DNA of 64,000 bases from Enoplosus armatus (lineage: Eukaryota > Chordata > Actinopteri > Centrarchiformes > Enoplosidae): assembly GCF_043641665.1 (NCBI RefSeq), contig NC_092196.1:11855192-11919191 (forward strand). Direction: 5' to 3'. This document shows positions 1-21,737 of this stretch, one piece after another. The stretch's first letter is position 1; each line of letters begins with the position of its first letter. The translations under genes and the position numbers were made by a program. The notes below the pieces were generated by a model, which had not been told where the DNA came from, did not search any database, and was given only the letters and a program-made list of their open reading frames with translations.

Positions 1-9338
<9,338 letters not shown>

Positions 9339-9373
9339 GATGGCTGCCAGGAGAACTCTGATAGTCACACAGA

Positions 9374-9382
9374 CTATATATA
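9374..9382 (-). promoter_or_regulatory. TATA box of SRL promoter
   Basis: TATATATAG on the minus strand, 36-44 nt before the SRL ATG. This implies a very short 5' UTR of roughly 10-20 nt. A TATA promoter fits a strongly tissue-restricted muscle gene. Two CAGCTG E-boxes lie further upstream, at 9441-9446 and 9522-9527, the core preferred by MyoD-class factors. The promoter role is inferred; only the motifs are seen. Confidence 0.55.
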
Positions 9383-9739
9383 CCAAGGCAGGAAGGTTAA
9401 AGGGCATGCAGAGAAAAGAGGCGGGGGGCGCAGAGAGGGCCAGCTGGTGGAGGGGCTGAGATCTGTGTGTTCAAAGTGTTGCAGGAGTCATAGCATGCCA
9501 CAGGGGCTCTACGTGTACAAGCAGCTGACTCTCCTTTTTAGAGAGGTCGCAGCTTGGGCCTCGGCATCAATGCACCAAGACCTGGCTTTATGTTTCCGTG
9601 GTGAGTCACTCAACTTCTCAATGAGGGTAATTTTACAAAATGTGTGTTTCAGAGACTGGAATTAGGTATATGTTTTAAAAGGAATTACCCATCTAAGAAT
9701 AGGATATTTTACTGTGACTTAAAAGGCAAAGAGATCAGC

Positions 9740-9900
9740 AGCCTAACTCTGAGAGGACTACTATTACAGGTTCAACATTTTGGGAAATATGCTTTTTTGC
9801 TTTCTTTGCAAGAACCTGTTTGTGTACTAATTACACAAATTAAACATACGGTGAATTAGTGAGCTTTAGAGGTGTTGGTTTATGAAGAATGTTTAACTGC
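9740..9900. repeat. deleted copy of the AAAGGAATA inverted-repeat element
   Basis: Shares GTTCAACATTTTGGGAAATA (near 9769) and TTAGTGAGCTTTAGAGGTG (near 9855) with the larger element at 10189-11501, but most of the middle is missing. It lies about 300 bp left of that copy. Confidence 0.6.
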
Positions 9901-10188
9901 TCCTTTAACAGTTAAGAGTAAACAGGTTAAATTGCTTGCCTCTAAGTTTTTTGAGAAAGGATCATTTTAAAGATAACGTAACCCTAAGAGCTCAATGCAC
10001 TGCAAATTAAGAAATCATCTGTATATCTGTGCTTCTGTATTTGGTTGTGTTCGCTCATTGTGTTTTTTCTAAATGCTGTGCATGTGTGTTGTTAAATTGG
10101 TGAAGATGCTTTCTCTGTTTGCTTGTGTTTTGTCTATTTGCATGTATTTTCTTAAGTTGCAGTGTGTTGAGCTTTCAGCGCCACCGTA

Positions 10189-11501
10189 TAAAGGAATAGT
10201 TGAATATTTTAGGAAATTTTCTTTCTTTTCAAAAAATAAGATTGACACCACTCTCATGGTGCAACAGCAACAACCTGGAGCTTAACGCTTCAAAGACAGC
10301 GGAGATGGTTGTAGACTTTAGGAAGAGTGCAGCCCCACCCGCCCCCATCAACCTGTGTGACTCTCCAGTGGATACTGTGGAGTCCTTCCGTTTCCTGGGC
10401 TCCATCATCAGCCAGGACCTCATCAAGAAAGCCCAACAGAGGATGTACTTCCTGTGGCAGCTGAGGAAGTTTAACCTGCCACAAACAATGCTGGTTCACT
10501 TCTACACCGCCATCATAGAGTCCATCCTTACCTCCTCCATCACTGTCTGGTACGCTGCTGCCTCCACCAAGGACAGACGCAGACTATCCGCTCTGCAGAG
10601 AGGGTGATCGGCTGCAACCTTCCATCTCTTCAGGACCTGTACTCCTCCAGGACCCTGAGGAGAGCAGGGTAGATCACTGCCGACCCCTCCCACCCCGGAC
10701 ACTATCTGTTTGACCCCCTCCCCTCTGGCAGGAGGCTGCGGTCCATCAGGATCAAAACCTCCCGCCACAAAAACAGTTTCTTCCCCTCTGCAGTCAACCT
10801 GATGAACACGGCCAAAGTCTTGCACTGACCCCCCCCGAACACAAACACAAGTTATACGTTATATTTACGTACACCGCCCCTGTCCCCCCTGCGTTACATT
10901 AACGCACGCACCCCCTACTGGACACTTTATCTGGACACTTTATTTTGGTCACTGCACTGTTTGCTATTTATCTTATCTTATTCTTTTACCTTTATATTTT
11001 TACATGCTTGTTGTCTGTCAGATTATATGTTATATGTTAAAAAAATGCAGCACCATCAGACCACGGCAAATTCCTTGTAATGTATGTTACTTGGCAATAA
11101 ACAGTTTCTGATTCTGATTCTGATGTCTGTCCATTAGCACAAATCTGGAAACAGGGAGAAACAGCCAGCCTGGCTCTGTCCTCTGAAGTTCACTAACACG
11201 TTATATTTTGTTTGTTTAATCCGTACAAAAACGTAAGTGTAAAATCTTCACTGTTTCATGGCTTTAAACTTTTTGTACAAGATTAAGCAAACAAGATGTG
11301 ACAGACTAATTAGTGAGCTTTAGAGGTGCTGGTAGGCAGATTTTGTTAACTTTGGACAGAGCCAGGCAGAGCCCAGCTAAGCTAACCTGCTGGTGGCCTT
11401 ATATTTACAAATTTGAGAGTGGTATCAATTGTCTCATCATTCTCGGCAAGAAAGCAGATAAGCGTATTTCCCAAAATGTGGAACTACAGTATTCCTTTAA
11501 C
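10189..11501. mobile_element. inverted-repeat MITE-like element, interrupted by a LINE
   Basis: The left end reads AAAGGAATAGTTGAATATTT (10190 on). The right end reads, as reverse complement, AAAGGAATA then GTTCCACATTTTGGGAAATA (11499 back), so the ends are inverted repeats. Inner arms also pair: CCTGGCTCTGTCC at 11169-11181 against GGACAGAGCCAGG at 11354-11366. The element has no coding capacity and looks like a non-autonomous DNA transposon of a kind widespread in percomorph fish. A LINE fragment (10258-11124) splits the left arm. Confidence 0.7.
10258..11124 (+). mobile_element. 5'-truncated non-LTR retrotransposon (LINE), (GATTCT)n tail
   Basis: Encodes the C-terminal reverse-transcriptase region of a fish LINE: NNLELNASKTAEMVVDFRKS, then DTVESFRFLGSIISQDL, then a domain ending in PLPSGRRLRSI. 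It is broken three ways. About ten codons appear missing after SQDL compared with related elements. The frame shifts near 10600, right after SALQR. A TAG interrupts the shifted frame at 10669-10671. The 3' end is a short non-coding stretch, CAATAAACAG, then TCTGATTCTGATTCTGAT (11106-11123). It is inactive. The family is probably the Rex/L2-like group, but that is not certain. Confidence 0.85.
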
Positions 11502-13089
11502 ATGCAGTTACTTCAGGTAAACAGGCTGAAAAGGAAGATTGCCTTCCTCTAAATTAAAGATGAATAAAAATAAATTAAGAATTACTTTCTTCACAATGAG
11601 CTTCCACGGTTGCTTTGCCTAACAAAGAATGATGATCAAATGACTGTAACTTCACCGCCTTCACTTCACAAACTCTTTGCAGTAAATGTGCTTCAAGTAA
11701 ATAAGGGTCTGGCATTGGAGGGAGCTGTCAGCCCCTTAAAGTAAGTCACAGTGCTCACTTGGCTGCTGTGTGTGTGTGAGAGAGAGAGAGGGAGGGATGA
11801 GAGCTGAGGAGAGGGTATGTCTGGAACATAAAGACCCCTGAGTCAACCTAGAATCCCTAACACAGCTAAACACTGGGCGGATTACTGCTTTATCACACTC
11901 AAGCAGGCACACTGCGCTGCACATAATCTCACAATTCCTTGGGAATCAACATCTCAACTGTAAATTAATCCCCAAATATGGCAGGAGTTTCTTACTCGAG
12001 CATGTCCAACCCAAATGACTTGGGAAGCGTGTCCAAACAATACAGCATGTTCATTTTGGTGTGTAAAACTGCTTTAACCCTGAGGAACCTCACTGGTGGC
12101 GGGATTCATCTGAGAGGCATGATGATTTGTTTATGAGAACATCTGTACTTTTTGATGAGCTTTTATGAATTCTAGTGAACATAATTATTTGTTAACTACA
12201 GATGACAAGCAGTGACATCAGTTGCTGTCTTTTTCCAAGTGTGCCTTTAAAATGTTAGCTGCAGCTTTGATGTTGTTATCACTGGCAATGGAAAATAACA
12301 ATATATAAACTATTAGTAATGAAAAGCTTCAAGCCAGTTCATTAAGATATGTAGAAACTGCATGTAGTCCAGGCCTGGCTAGGACATTTTTCCATTTCAG
12401 TAAGGAATTATGGAAGCATATTTTTATAAATTCAGCAAATGTACATGTCATTACCGTGCAAGAAACTACAAATGTTGACTTCATAGTTGAATTGCATTAA
12501 TGAAGAAACCATATAATTCATGCATTAATGGGGCCATAGCCAGGATTTTATAAATACTGAGGTCATGAGTCCTACTCTCCGCCACAGCCACCTTCGGCCC
12601 CATACATAAAAAAAGTCTTTAAGAATGACAGAACATTGCTGCAATATATTAGAAATTGGGAAGGATTGAGCCTCTGTGGACACAAAAACCAGAGGTATTT
12701 CTGAATGAACGTGTGATGGTGTGAACAAGAGGCTTGGAATGAATGAATGCGTGTCAGGGGATGATGGCAAGAGATGCCACCTACTGTCCCTAGTTGTCAT
12801 TTTAACTGTCACAGAGAAGGTGGTTGATCTTAATTTAGCAATGAGCTGCTGCGCAGGAGGGGGGGGGGGCTTCAAAATCCCAGCCACCAATCAGGAATAG
12901 ACACTTGTGCATAAACTGTACTGCCAAAGTGACGGCCAACCAGAACTAGAGGAGACAAATTCAGCTGGCTATGTGATTATTAGTGCTATAATAACTGTTA
13001 CTGCCTCAAAACAGTCAATATTTAGAGTGAAATACACATTTTGAGGAAACAAAAACTGAAAAAAAAGACACACACACAGGGCCCAATGC

Positions 13090-15941
13090 TTAAAAAACAA
13101 AGTACAAACTTTATTATTCTGTCTTTACAAAGGCACAAGCCTCTTTATCCCCCAAACATTCCTTTTAAAAAAAAAAAAAAACAACAACAAAATAGCTTCT
13201 TGATGACCATATGCACCGACAGGTCTAACAAAAAAAGTTACAGAGAACAGACGAAAGGACAGGAAAAAGAGGGAGCTGACAATAGATAAACAAAGACAGC
13301 ATAAAAGATTTTTCAAAACGAAGAAGGTGTGAGGGGCAAACAGGACACAATGTAAAGGGATTGGACATGGAGGGAAAGGGGGATACACAGCTGTGCGGTT
13401 TTTACTCATAACCTCAAGAGCTTCAGCTGAGGAGATGCCCCTCTATACAAAAGAAAGAGGTGGACTCCAGTATAGTACAGTAAGTGCTTTGTAATCTTGA
13501 CCCCATTTAATGATCCCCAGGCCCACCCACTCATCTGACAATCTGATATGTCCACTTAACGTTTCCTGACACAGAGAATAAGACTGTAAAACACAGATGG
13601 CAATAAAACAGTTCTTCTGGGATTCAGCAGAAAACTATCAAATGCAGATATTCAGAGGAAAGCAAGGGCTCTACAGAAAGAAGAGCTTGCAAATCATGTT
13701 TCTACAAGAATCCCCTTCCTATAGTGGAAAGTACTGGGGAAAATGTCCCATGATTTAATTTGACAGACGTGTCACTCATTTCAGTGCAGCTGACATCAAT
13801 ATCTTTTTAAAGGGCAATTCCATGAATTAAATCATGACAGATGAGGTGTGTTCAATTGAACACAGCAGTAAGTAGTTGTCCAGCAGTTCAAAGCTCCATC
13901 TATGAATTGATGCGGGGGATTCAAATAATGAGTTTGTCACTAAATGCAATTCTAAAATAGCAGTGATGTGTCAAAAGCCCGAAATGTAACTAAATATACC
14001 AAGTATAACTTTTGAAAAGTAACCTGATATGAAAATAAAATTTTATGGAATGTCAACATTTCATTGTGGACCCCCCCCACACACACACATCTGGCTTTAA
14101 TAGTGCACATGAAGGGGCCAAAACAGTTGCAAATCTACATGTAAATCCATCCAGAAGTCAGTATTCGGGGGGGGTATCAGGAGCGCTTGAATGTAATTAG
14201 TATACCAGCAACCTGTTCATTTTTGAGGCTAACAATAAAACAAACATGGAGATGCGAAACAGACAAAAATAACTGGGAATATATATTCTAACACACCCCT
14301 GGTATTTACAAGCCTACTTGGAAAAGATTCCAGTAGCCACCAAACGGCCCAGATCAAGTGTTCAGGTACGTCTCTCAGACCCCAGGGCTGTGTTAAGGCT
14401 GGCTTCACAGTGCCTCCCTGCACCCACGGGCTATTAGTAAGGCAAGCCGCTGCCTCTCTCAGCTACATGTCCTAATATCTGTCTGTCAACCAACAGATCC
14501 AGGCGATAAAAAGAAAGAGAAAGAGCCCACAAAAGGACAAATGATCTATTTAAAAGGAAATGCATAGAGCATGTGTGGTCAACCCAGTCACCTCCATGGC
14601 ACATTCAAACAATTTCACTGGGCATTTTCCTCGTATTTGAAGTAAACTTTGATAGATGTCCCAACATTTGGACAAGAAATTACACTATTAAGGGCTAAAT
14701 AAAATCAGTCCTTAAGATTTAGCAAAACAAGTGATTGTATGTCAGTCGTATCTGTATGTGTGAGTGCTGTGTGCCTTCACTTCAAGGCAAAAGTGGTGCT
14801 GTTGCAGACTGCCAGAGTCTGGGACACCGCTAAGCCCTGCTGATTCAAAATGCTAAAAGGGACACACACATACACACAGACACCAGTGGAATCACTCAAG
14901 AGTGTCCACAGATTAGCTTATTTAACAAGCCAGGTGCTTTTATATTCAAGAGGGGAGGGGGTCAAGAAATGTCAAAGCACTGATTTTTTTTTTTTTGTCA
15001 GGCCATGGGTAAAAAGAACATGCCAAATACTTATATGGGGTTACTGGGAACCCAGCCCAGTAAAAAATGGCAACAAACAAACAAAAAAAAGAAGAGTAGA
15101 GTTGTGAATCGGTAAGCGCACTCCCAAGCTTCGCATCATTTCCTGCAAGCACCAGTCAGCCATGAAAACAGCTTTCAGTGCTTTTTCCAGTACAATTTAG
15201 CTTTAACTTGCTGGCTGAGGGAGCCTTAGAGAAACAACATGAAAAAGCAGACTTCACAAGACTAAAATAACATTTTCTTTCATCCAGAAGTCTAAAAAGG
15301 TGGAACTTTGAGACAATCTTGTTAGCTCACAGTGTCTCTCCAAACAGCTCAGAGAAGGAGGTTTAAAGGATGTTCATCTTAAAACGGAAATGCTCTGGTG
15401 TCGGGTGGTGATGACGCCACGCTGCCAGGCTCTTCGTTGACTTTGTCTCCTGTTTCATGGATCAGTCGCGTGACTTCAGGGCCGAATAAAGAGAACAGTA
15501 GCGGGTGATTAATGGTGACGTTTAGCAGACATTCAAAATTCTAGTATCCAGTATGACAGAGCATTTATAGATCAGTCAGTGAAGTGGTCGCTCTAATAAC
15601 CTTTCTATAGACTAATGAACACGAGTTTGTGTGTGCGAGTGAGTGAGAGAGCAGGGGGCTAGATATAAGCAGAGAAAGAATGCAGAAGAGACTGCATGTA
15701 TGAGTGTCTAAGTGTAAACCTATTCGGGCTGCCTATCACGGTACAACATGTAAGAGTGTGTACTGAAAAGAAAACAAAAAACGAGTGCTTCAATCTGTCT
15801 ACCAGCCCTATTAATGTCCAGTGAACAAGAGTGCTGTGGGTTTGTAGCCTCCTGTAGAGCGGGTCTGCTTGGGCCTTGTGTGTGTGTGTAAGTGTGTGCG
15901 TGTATGTGAGTGTACTGGCGTGCGAGACGTCAGGGATGAAC
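13090..15941 (-). other. TFAP4: probable TFAP4 3' UTR
   Basis: Follows the TFAP4 stop directly. No coding frame is convincing on either strand. The composition is ordinary, with several homopolymer runs: A14 near 13169, C9 near 14071 and T12 near 14984. The length, about 2.85 kb, is inferred from the AATAAA at 13110-13115 and would be longer than I expect for the mammalian gene. Confidence 0.4.
13110..13115 (-). terminator. candidate poly(A) signal of TFAP4
   Basis: AATAAA on the minus strand (TTTATT on plus), 2.8 kb downstream of the TFAP4 stop. It is preceded by AT-rich sequence and followed by a GT-rich stretch about 20-40 nt on. Chosen because no better minus-strand hexamer was noticed closer to the stop; cleavage is expected near 13090. 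Confidence 0.4.
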
Positions 15942-16443
15942 TCAGGGCAGTGAACAGTCGTCAGGCCCATCACTGTTTGAGGCCGTGTCTGAGCCCGCCG
16001 CGTCGGAGTGGACACGGCCCGAAGTGACGATGACTGCCCTCCGCTGCTCTTCCTCGCCGACGCAACCCTTCCCCTGGGTGCCCTCGATGTGCTGGATTGC
16101 CTGGAGAAAGAGGAAGGGGGGAGAGAAAGGGAGATAAGTGATGTCAGTGACCACAGCACCCTCTAGTGTTCATATCTGAAAACCTTTCCAACCAGAAATG
16201 GTTCATAAGTCTGCTTTTGATTTTTTATCTGCTTCTTACTTGAACAATGGTGTCTAGGTTCTGTCGAGATGTGGACACTGTATTGATAACTGATGCCGGG
16301 CCCATGGTTACCACGGTGACGTGATGGGGCAGGGGAGGCTGGACAGGTGCAGGGACGATGACCGTGGCATGATGTGTTGGTGCAGGGGGGGTAGCAGGGG
16401 CCAACACCTGGTAGAGAGGAGCACTTATTATACATCATTTTCA

Positions 16444-16486
<43 letters not shown>

Positions 16487-19400
16487 CATATGCACTAATA
16501 CACACATAATTGGGAATACAGCTGGGTAGCATATTGAAAAATAACCAGGGCAGATGTTAGGAAACTCTCACCAAACTCTGGGGAAAGCTTTTTCTCACTG
16601 TGTGTTTTGAGCTGCTTCTAAGAAACAAGCTCATTGCAGAGCTTGTTAGTTTTTCCTCTGAAATGGTGCACATAAGGGGTGCTCACTTTCTCATGAGAAT
16701 GCCCCTTACAGTTGGTGCTTTAGATCAATAGGAGCCTGATCAAAAAGGGAGCGCACAAGCACACAGCGATACAAAAAACAAGCGCCCCTGAACCTGAACC
16801 GGATCTGCTGTTGTCCAACTCCTAATTTAAATGTTCATTAAAACCCAGCTGTGTTTCTATTAATGATTTCCCTATATTAGATGTGAAATCTTAACTCAAG
16901 ATCCACTCATTAGCTTTTTCCAGCGCTTTCAACCACATTTCAAATACGGATGTTAGTGATGCTCAAACTTATAACATCCTATAACAGTGAGATGCAGCTG
17001 AAAGCTCTGGAAAAAGTTCATAAGTGGACCTTTTTTTCCCAAATTTCCCTACATTGTTTTTGATGGTGCAAATATAATTCCTTTATTTAGAAGTATATGT
17101 TTCAAGAATTCAGCCAAGTTAAAATGTGATGTTAAAGCAGATCAAGCTTTTAGTTGTCATGGAGCCGTGACAGTAGCAAAAAAGAAGATATATTTGTATA
17201 AGAGTTAATATTATTTAATTAATTGCTACCGAATTTGTCAATTCATAGTGATCTTGATTTGAGGTCATATCGCTCAGCGCTGCTTGGGGAATCACAAAGT
17301 GTCACATGACTAATCCAGAGTGTATCAATCATCTTTCAGTACCGGCGGCGAGCTGCCACAAGTAGTGGATGAGCAGACAGCGCACGCCGATTGATTTGGC
17401 ATCGTGTTCAGCGAGGGTTAGCCTGCAGAAACAGGATACTGCGGCTGTCAGGGCAGCAGACAGGCACAGCAGAAAGACGTGTGAGCTGCTCATTTAACAC
17501 ACTGTAAATGTGTCTTAGCTGTTGACAGCTCTAACTCTGGACGTGGAAGAGGCTGTCAGTGTGACATCTCCAGTACGATGTGAGATTAGTTCAGGTGTGT
17601 GTTTCAAAATGCAAAATGCTTCAACATGATTGACTCAAAGTCTATAAAATTTTACAGCTGGAGGAGGGAGGAGGGGAAGTTGGTGCCAGCTGCCTGATGA
17701 ATTTAGGCTAATGAGCCCAAAATAAACACTGGTTTTCAAAATACCGAATACTGCGTGTCAAATTCAAGATAGAGAGACAGCCCAATGTCAAATTTACTTC
17801 TTAAAAGGTCCTTTTGTGTTTGAGAGTGAAATGTGTATACTGGATTTTGTACATCAGACTTAGTTACAAAAAAGTGAAATTCATCAGCACATGGGCATTA
17901 TTCTCAAAAGGATTCCACTGTTTATGTGTAAGTTAGACTCATATGCAAATGTTTCCAACCTGTGGGCTGTGGGCTGGAGTAAGGTCCCTCTCCAGCTGTT
18001 GCAAATGAACGAGGCTCTGTGTTGGGCCCTGCTGCTCCTGGACCTGCTGGGCGATTGCCTTCAGTTTCTCTGGGTACAACTGGGCATCCAGGGAACGCAT
18101 CTGCCACACAGGGCAGGGGGGGTAAAAGTGTGTTAGCGACTCAAAACTATGTTAGTCACTGTGTTTATCTCGACACAGTTTCAGACATTTGATATTGTGT
18201 TAGATGTTGCGGTTGATCCTCACCTGATCTTCCAGGATCATCCTAACCGAGCGCTCTTTCTCCAGCTGCTGCCTCAGCTCAATCATCTCCCTCCTCAAGT
18301 CCTCAGTCTTCTCCTCCTCCAGGATATCTGGTGAGCCAATCCCTTCGTCTTTCTCCTCTGCACGCCTCCTCTTAGGGGAGGAACCACTTAACTCCTACGG
18401 AGAGCAAACAGAAATTGGATATCCGTTTTAGACGCATGCTTACACTGATAAATGTGAAAGAGAGAAAAGTCTGGAAGCGGCTTCGTTCACAGTTTCAGGT
18501 TTGGCATGGTGAGGCTTTACTTGTATGATTCGTTTGAGTTGACTGTTCTGCTGCAATAGCCGCGTCTTCTCCTGCTCCAAAGTAAAAATGTACTCTGCTG
18601 TCTGTTGCAGGATGGCAGCCTGGGGAACAGAGAAGAAGAATAACGTTACGGGTCTGTTATGAGTTCAGACCCTTACAGCTACATCTAACTCATCACCACC
18701 CAATTCAAACCTCTCTTTGTGACCCACCTTACTGAGCTTCTCTCCATCACTGTGTGGGATGAGTGTTTTAAGTGACTGGAATCCAGCATTGATGCTCTGC
18801 ATACGCCGACGCTCGTTGCTGTTGGCAATCTCTCTGCGAATTCGCCTCTCTTGGTCCCGGGCTGTTTCTGGGGTCAGAGGAATGTTGGCCAGACTAGGGG
18901 GACGATAGAGGGGACATAACAGTCAGTTGGACATAAGGAGAATACAAAACATACATTTTCTGCAATATCTTTACCGTAGGGCAAGAACAATACTTTGTTG
19001 ATTAACATCTAGTTACAGGTTGATGGCAAACAACAACTCACTGTGTCACTGTAATGTTTCAACCACATTATTCAGATGTTAAAGGAAGACTTTATCCCCT
19101 GATGAAGTGTTTTGAAATACTTTCGTTGGACTGCTGGAAACCAAAATTATCTTTATCTGCCTTCTCTACTCCCATTTCTGTTAGTGGACGGGCTTGAAAT
19201 AGCTGTTTTCCACCAAAGCTGAGTATATGGACATAAATAAAGTATTCCTGTGATCACAATCCTGTCTAACTCAAAATGCAACATGTCTCGTAACCTCATC
19301 TGTTGAGGCTACAGGTGATTTTAGCATTTCTACCTTTGCCCTTTGAATCTGAGGGACTGATTGTCAACATTGTATGATGAGGTTGCAGCAGAGAGTACAT

Positions 19401-19862
19401 TTGTCAGTCCATCAATAACTGCTCTTTTAACCCTGTGCCATTTCTTAACATGTGTTTGAGTGTCACATTAATATGTATGCTCTCCAATCCAAGTTATGTT
19501 AGTTAGATTTTGAAAAAGGTCTTATGGAGTGAGAATGTTTCCTTCACCACATGTGGCAAAAAGGAGTCTTTTCAGTGGTACCTTTGCTAGTAACTCCATT
19601 TGGCTGTTTCTCTGAGATGTAATTAGAGCAGCACTGTTAATATTTTCACCCAGAAACTGTGGTGAAAAGACACAACATGTCATATTCTGTAATGTAGTTG
19701 AGGGGGAATTCTAAGCGAACTTCCTCTAACATCCTCTGTATCAAGCTCAGTATCTCTGGGACCCTCTCTAGCCAAGCTCTTATCTGTACTGACTCAGCTG
19801 CCCCAGTGCAAACACTGGGAACAATTGTGCAGACACAGATGAGGAAAAAAAATGTGTGCATT

Positions 19863-19897
<35 letters not shown>

Positions 19898-21737
19898 GTA
19901 CCAACACTGCAGCGGCACACATCCAGCAAATACACCACTGCCAAAACATGACCAACTGGGGCTGGACTTCACCATAATCACACAAACACAAACCACTACA
20001 GAGGATCTATTGGGTCCCAATTAGAGCGGATTCAATCTTAAAACAGAAGTTTAAGTACCAGGCAACTAAACAGACCTGAACCAACTGGTCAATTAACTGA
20101 TTAATGGATCAAATCAGAAAACTATCCCACAAGTGAATGAATGAAGACAATTAATTTTAAGTAATTTTCTAAACAAAAATGCCAAACATTTGATGGTTCC
20201 AGCTTCTCAAATGTGACTATTTGCTGTTTTCCTTTTCTTAAATCCTATCAATTTAAATACATTTAGTTTTGGACTGTTGGTCAAACAACACAAGACATTT
20301 GAAGACATCGCCTTGGACTCATTTCCCCGCTATTCTCTGGCACTGTACAGACCAAACGATAAATCAGCATATTAATCAATAATAAAAATAATCAAGCAAT
20401 TAGATCATTATGGTCATTAGGATAGTAACAGAACTGAAAATACAGATGTTTTTAATACTAAGTTATAAAACATCTGCAATGTATTCAATTTATGTCCAAT
20501 TCATCTTAAATCTAAACAGCATTTGAAGTCAGTCTGGGTTAAATGTCCATGTGTATAAATTATCCGCACACTCACAATGAGGAATTAAAAAAATAAATAA
20601 ATTAAAAACTACATTTCCCAGACTACCCGCGTCACTACCAGCAGCGGATCCCTCCGCCTCCCTCTTCAAACAGGGCTGCGGACGTATCGAAGGGCCTTCC
20701 GCGACACTCACACACCCCCTTATTAACAACACCACTTTTAATTTTCCTGCCTCCCCGCGAACACCAAATGTCCCTTTACCGGACACACCGGAGGAGATGT
20801 ATTTTAAACAGGCCAAAAGACCCCCCCTCGTTATCACAGCGCTCGACACCACCTCCGTGCTCCAGGCAGACTTTTCGTGTCCTCCGCCATTATAACAATG
20901 CGGCAGGCAGCATGGCAGAGGTGCGGGATGAAAAGACGCAGTGGAGGCGACTCGATAGCGCAAACAAGACGCACAGAAACACCTTTAAAACTATCGCCGC
21001 GTCGAGTGGCGGCGATTTTGACAGCAGATGTACATTTTCACGTTAGAAGTATACGAAAACAGGGCGCCATAAACAGGAAACAGACGCCAGACCCCCTCAT
21101 CACTTTAAGCACAAGCCACAAGCATGGCCGCACTACCCACAATAACTTCGGATCGCTGTGAGCGAGATCAGCAACCCCCACGGTGTGTGCGGCAAAAATA
21201 GACCCTTTCACACTGTGTGACACACGCTCGTGTAACCTTTCCCTTTCGTACGCAAATCACAGCGCCTATATGTGACTCCGGGGGGTAATTTGAGGATAAA
21301 TAGAGCAGGGATGCGCTCAGGAGCGGGGTAGCAGCGTGGTGTGCACGGAACCACGTGGTTTATGTTTGTTAGCCACAAAATACATCGATTTCGCAGCCAA
21401 ATGTGCGAAATAACATCACGGGGAGGATGCGGTGGTCCGAGCCGGAACCCCCGCTGGCTCAGACGCAATGTAATTTCACTGTTTGGTGGAAATTGAAGCC
21501 CGCAGCTCCCCGTGAGTGGGTCGTGTACACAATAACAGATCAGATCAAGCATGTTGCCACAGCGCCGTCGCTAAGTGCGTGTACTCCAAACAGATGACTT
21601 ATAATAATAATACACGCCGCGTGCTGAGTGAAGCGCGTGCATACATACCTACAAAGACCCCCAATCACTTCTTTCTCCGTTTTCCTGAAATGTTGCAAAG
21701 AGGGCACCTTCTGAGCTGGTACCATGAAATACTCCAT
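15942..21737 (-). CDS. TFAP4: transcription factor AP-4 (bHLH leucine-zipper), complete
   Basis: Seven coding exons: 21649-21737, 18728-18893, 18521-18619, 18224-18394, 17960-18100, 16240-16407 and 15942-16100. All introns are GT-AG and in phase; total 993 nt, 330 aa plus stop (human about 338). It begins MEYFMVPAQKVPSLQHFRKT, nearly identical to human AP-4. The bHLH spans about residues 46-98 with basic motif NSNERRRMQSIN. Zipper 1 has Leu at 99, 106 and 113. KRRR at 126-129 is a likely nuclear signal. Zipper 2 has Leu at 151, 158, 172 and 179. A Pro/His-rich stretch (about 225-250) is followed by conserved VVTMGPASVI and SRQNLDTIVQAIQHIEGTQ. Known role: homodimeric nuclear factor binding CAGCTG, controlling proliferation genes. 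The C-terminus is about 12 residues shorter and less acidic than I recall for human. The start has no in-frame upstream ATG. Confidence 0.97.
16408..17959 (-). other. TFAP4 intron 5 (1.55 kb)
   Basis: Non-coding. It holds an uninterrupted (AT)n run at 16446-16482, about 40 nt before the exon 6 acceptor. The remainder is AT-rich unique sequence. Confidence 0.8.
16446..16482. repeat. (AT)n microsatellite
   Basis: About 18 AT units close to the 3' splice site of TFAP4 exon 6, likely to fold back on itself in RNA. Confidence 0.9.
18521..18893 (-). CDS. TFAP4: TFAP4 exons 2-3: DNA-binding bHLH and first zipper
   Basis: Exon 2 (18728-18893) carries the basic region and helix 1, up to the loop and the first residues of helix 2 (GEKLSK). 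Exon 3 (18521-18619) carries the rest of helix 2 and zipper 1. The intron between them is only 108 nt and splits helix 2 after KLSK in phase 0. E57 and R60 in NERRR are the E-box-contacting positions by bHLH convention. No substitution at these positions is seen. Confidence 0.95.
19864..19893. repeat. (CA)n microsatellite
   Basis: About 15 CA units in TFAP4 intron 1. Confidence 0.9.
20095..20400 (-). repeat. dispersed AT-rich inverted-repeat element, reverse copy
   Basis: Reading the minus strand shows the family's hallmarks: CAAATGTCTTG, TTTGACCAACAGTCCAAAAC and a segment equivalent to TCACATTTGAGAAGCTGGAA, with ATTAAT-rich ends. Same family as the copies near 24640, 35930, 36401 and 63185. 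Confidence 0.65.

Larger units (their letters stand above)
9383..13089. other. SRL-TFAP4 intergenic region
   Basis: Apart from the transposon remnants at 9740-11501, there are no supported genes. A G10 run lies near 12859-12868. The two flanking genes are on the same strand, so this holds the SRL promoter on the left and the TFAP4 3' end on the right. Confidence 0.6.
18894..21648 (-). promoter_or_regulatory. TFAP4: TFAP4 intron 1 with CpG-rich part and CACGTG box
   Basis: The part near exon 1 (about 20640-21640) is CpG-rich and unmethylated-island-like. It contains one perfect CACGTG at 21352-21357, the MYC/MAX box. Mammalian TFAP4 is reported as a MYC target through first-intron E-boxes. 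The distal part holds a (CA)n run at 19864-19893 and a reverse-oriented dispersed repeat at 20095-20400. Regulatory role inferred. Confidence 0.5.

Noticed and set aside
15659..16159. 166-codon minus-strand frame overlapping TFAP4 exon 7
   Set aside because: Out of frame with the verified TFAP4 exon; the real frame ends at 15942.
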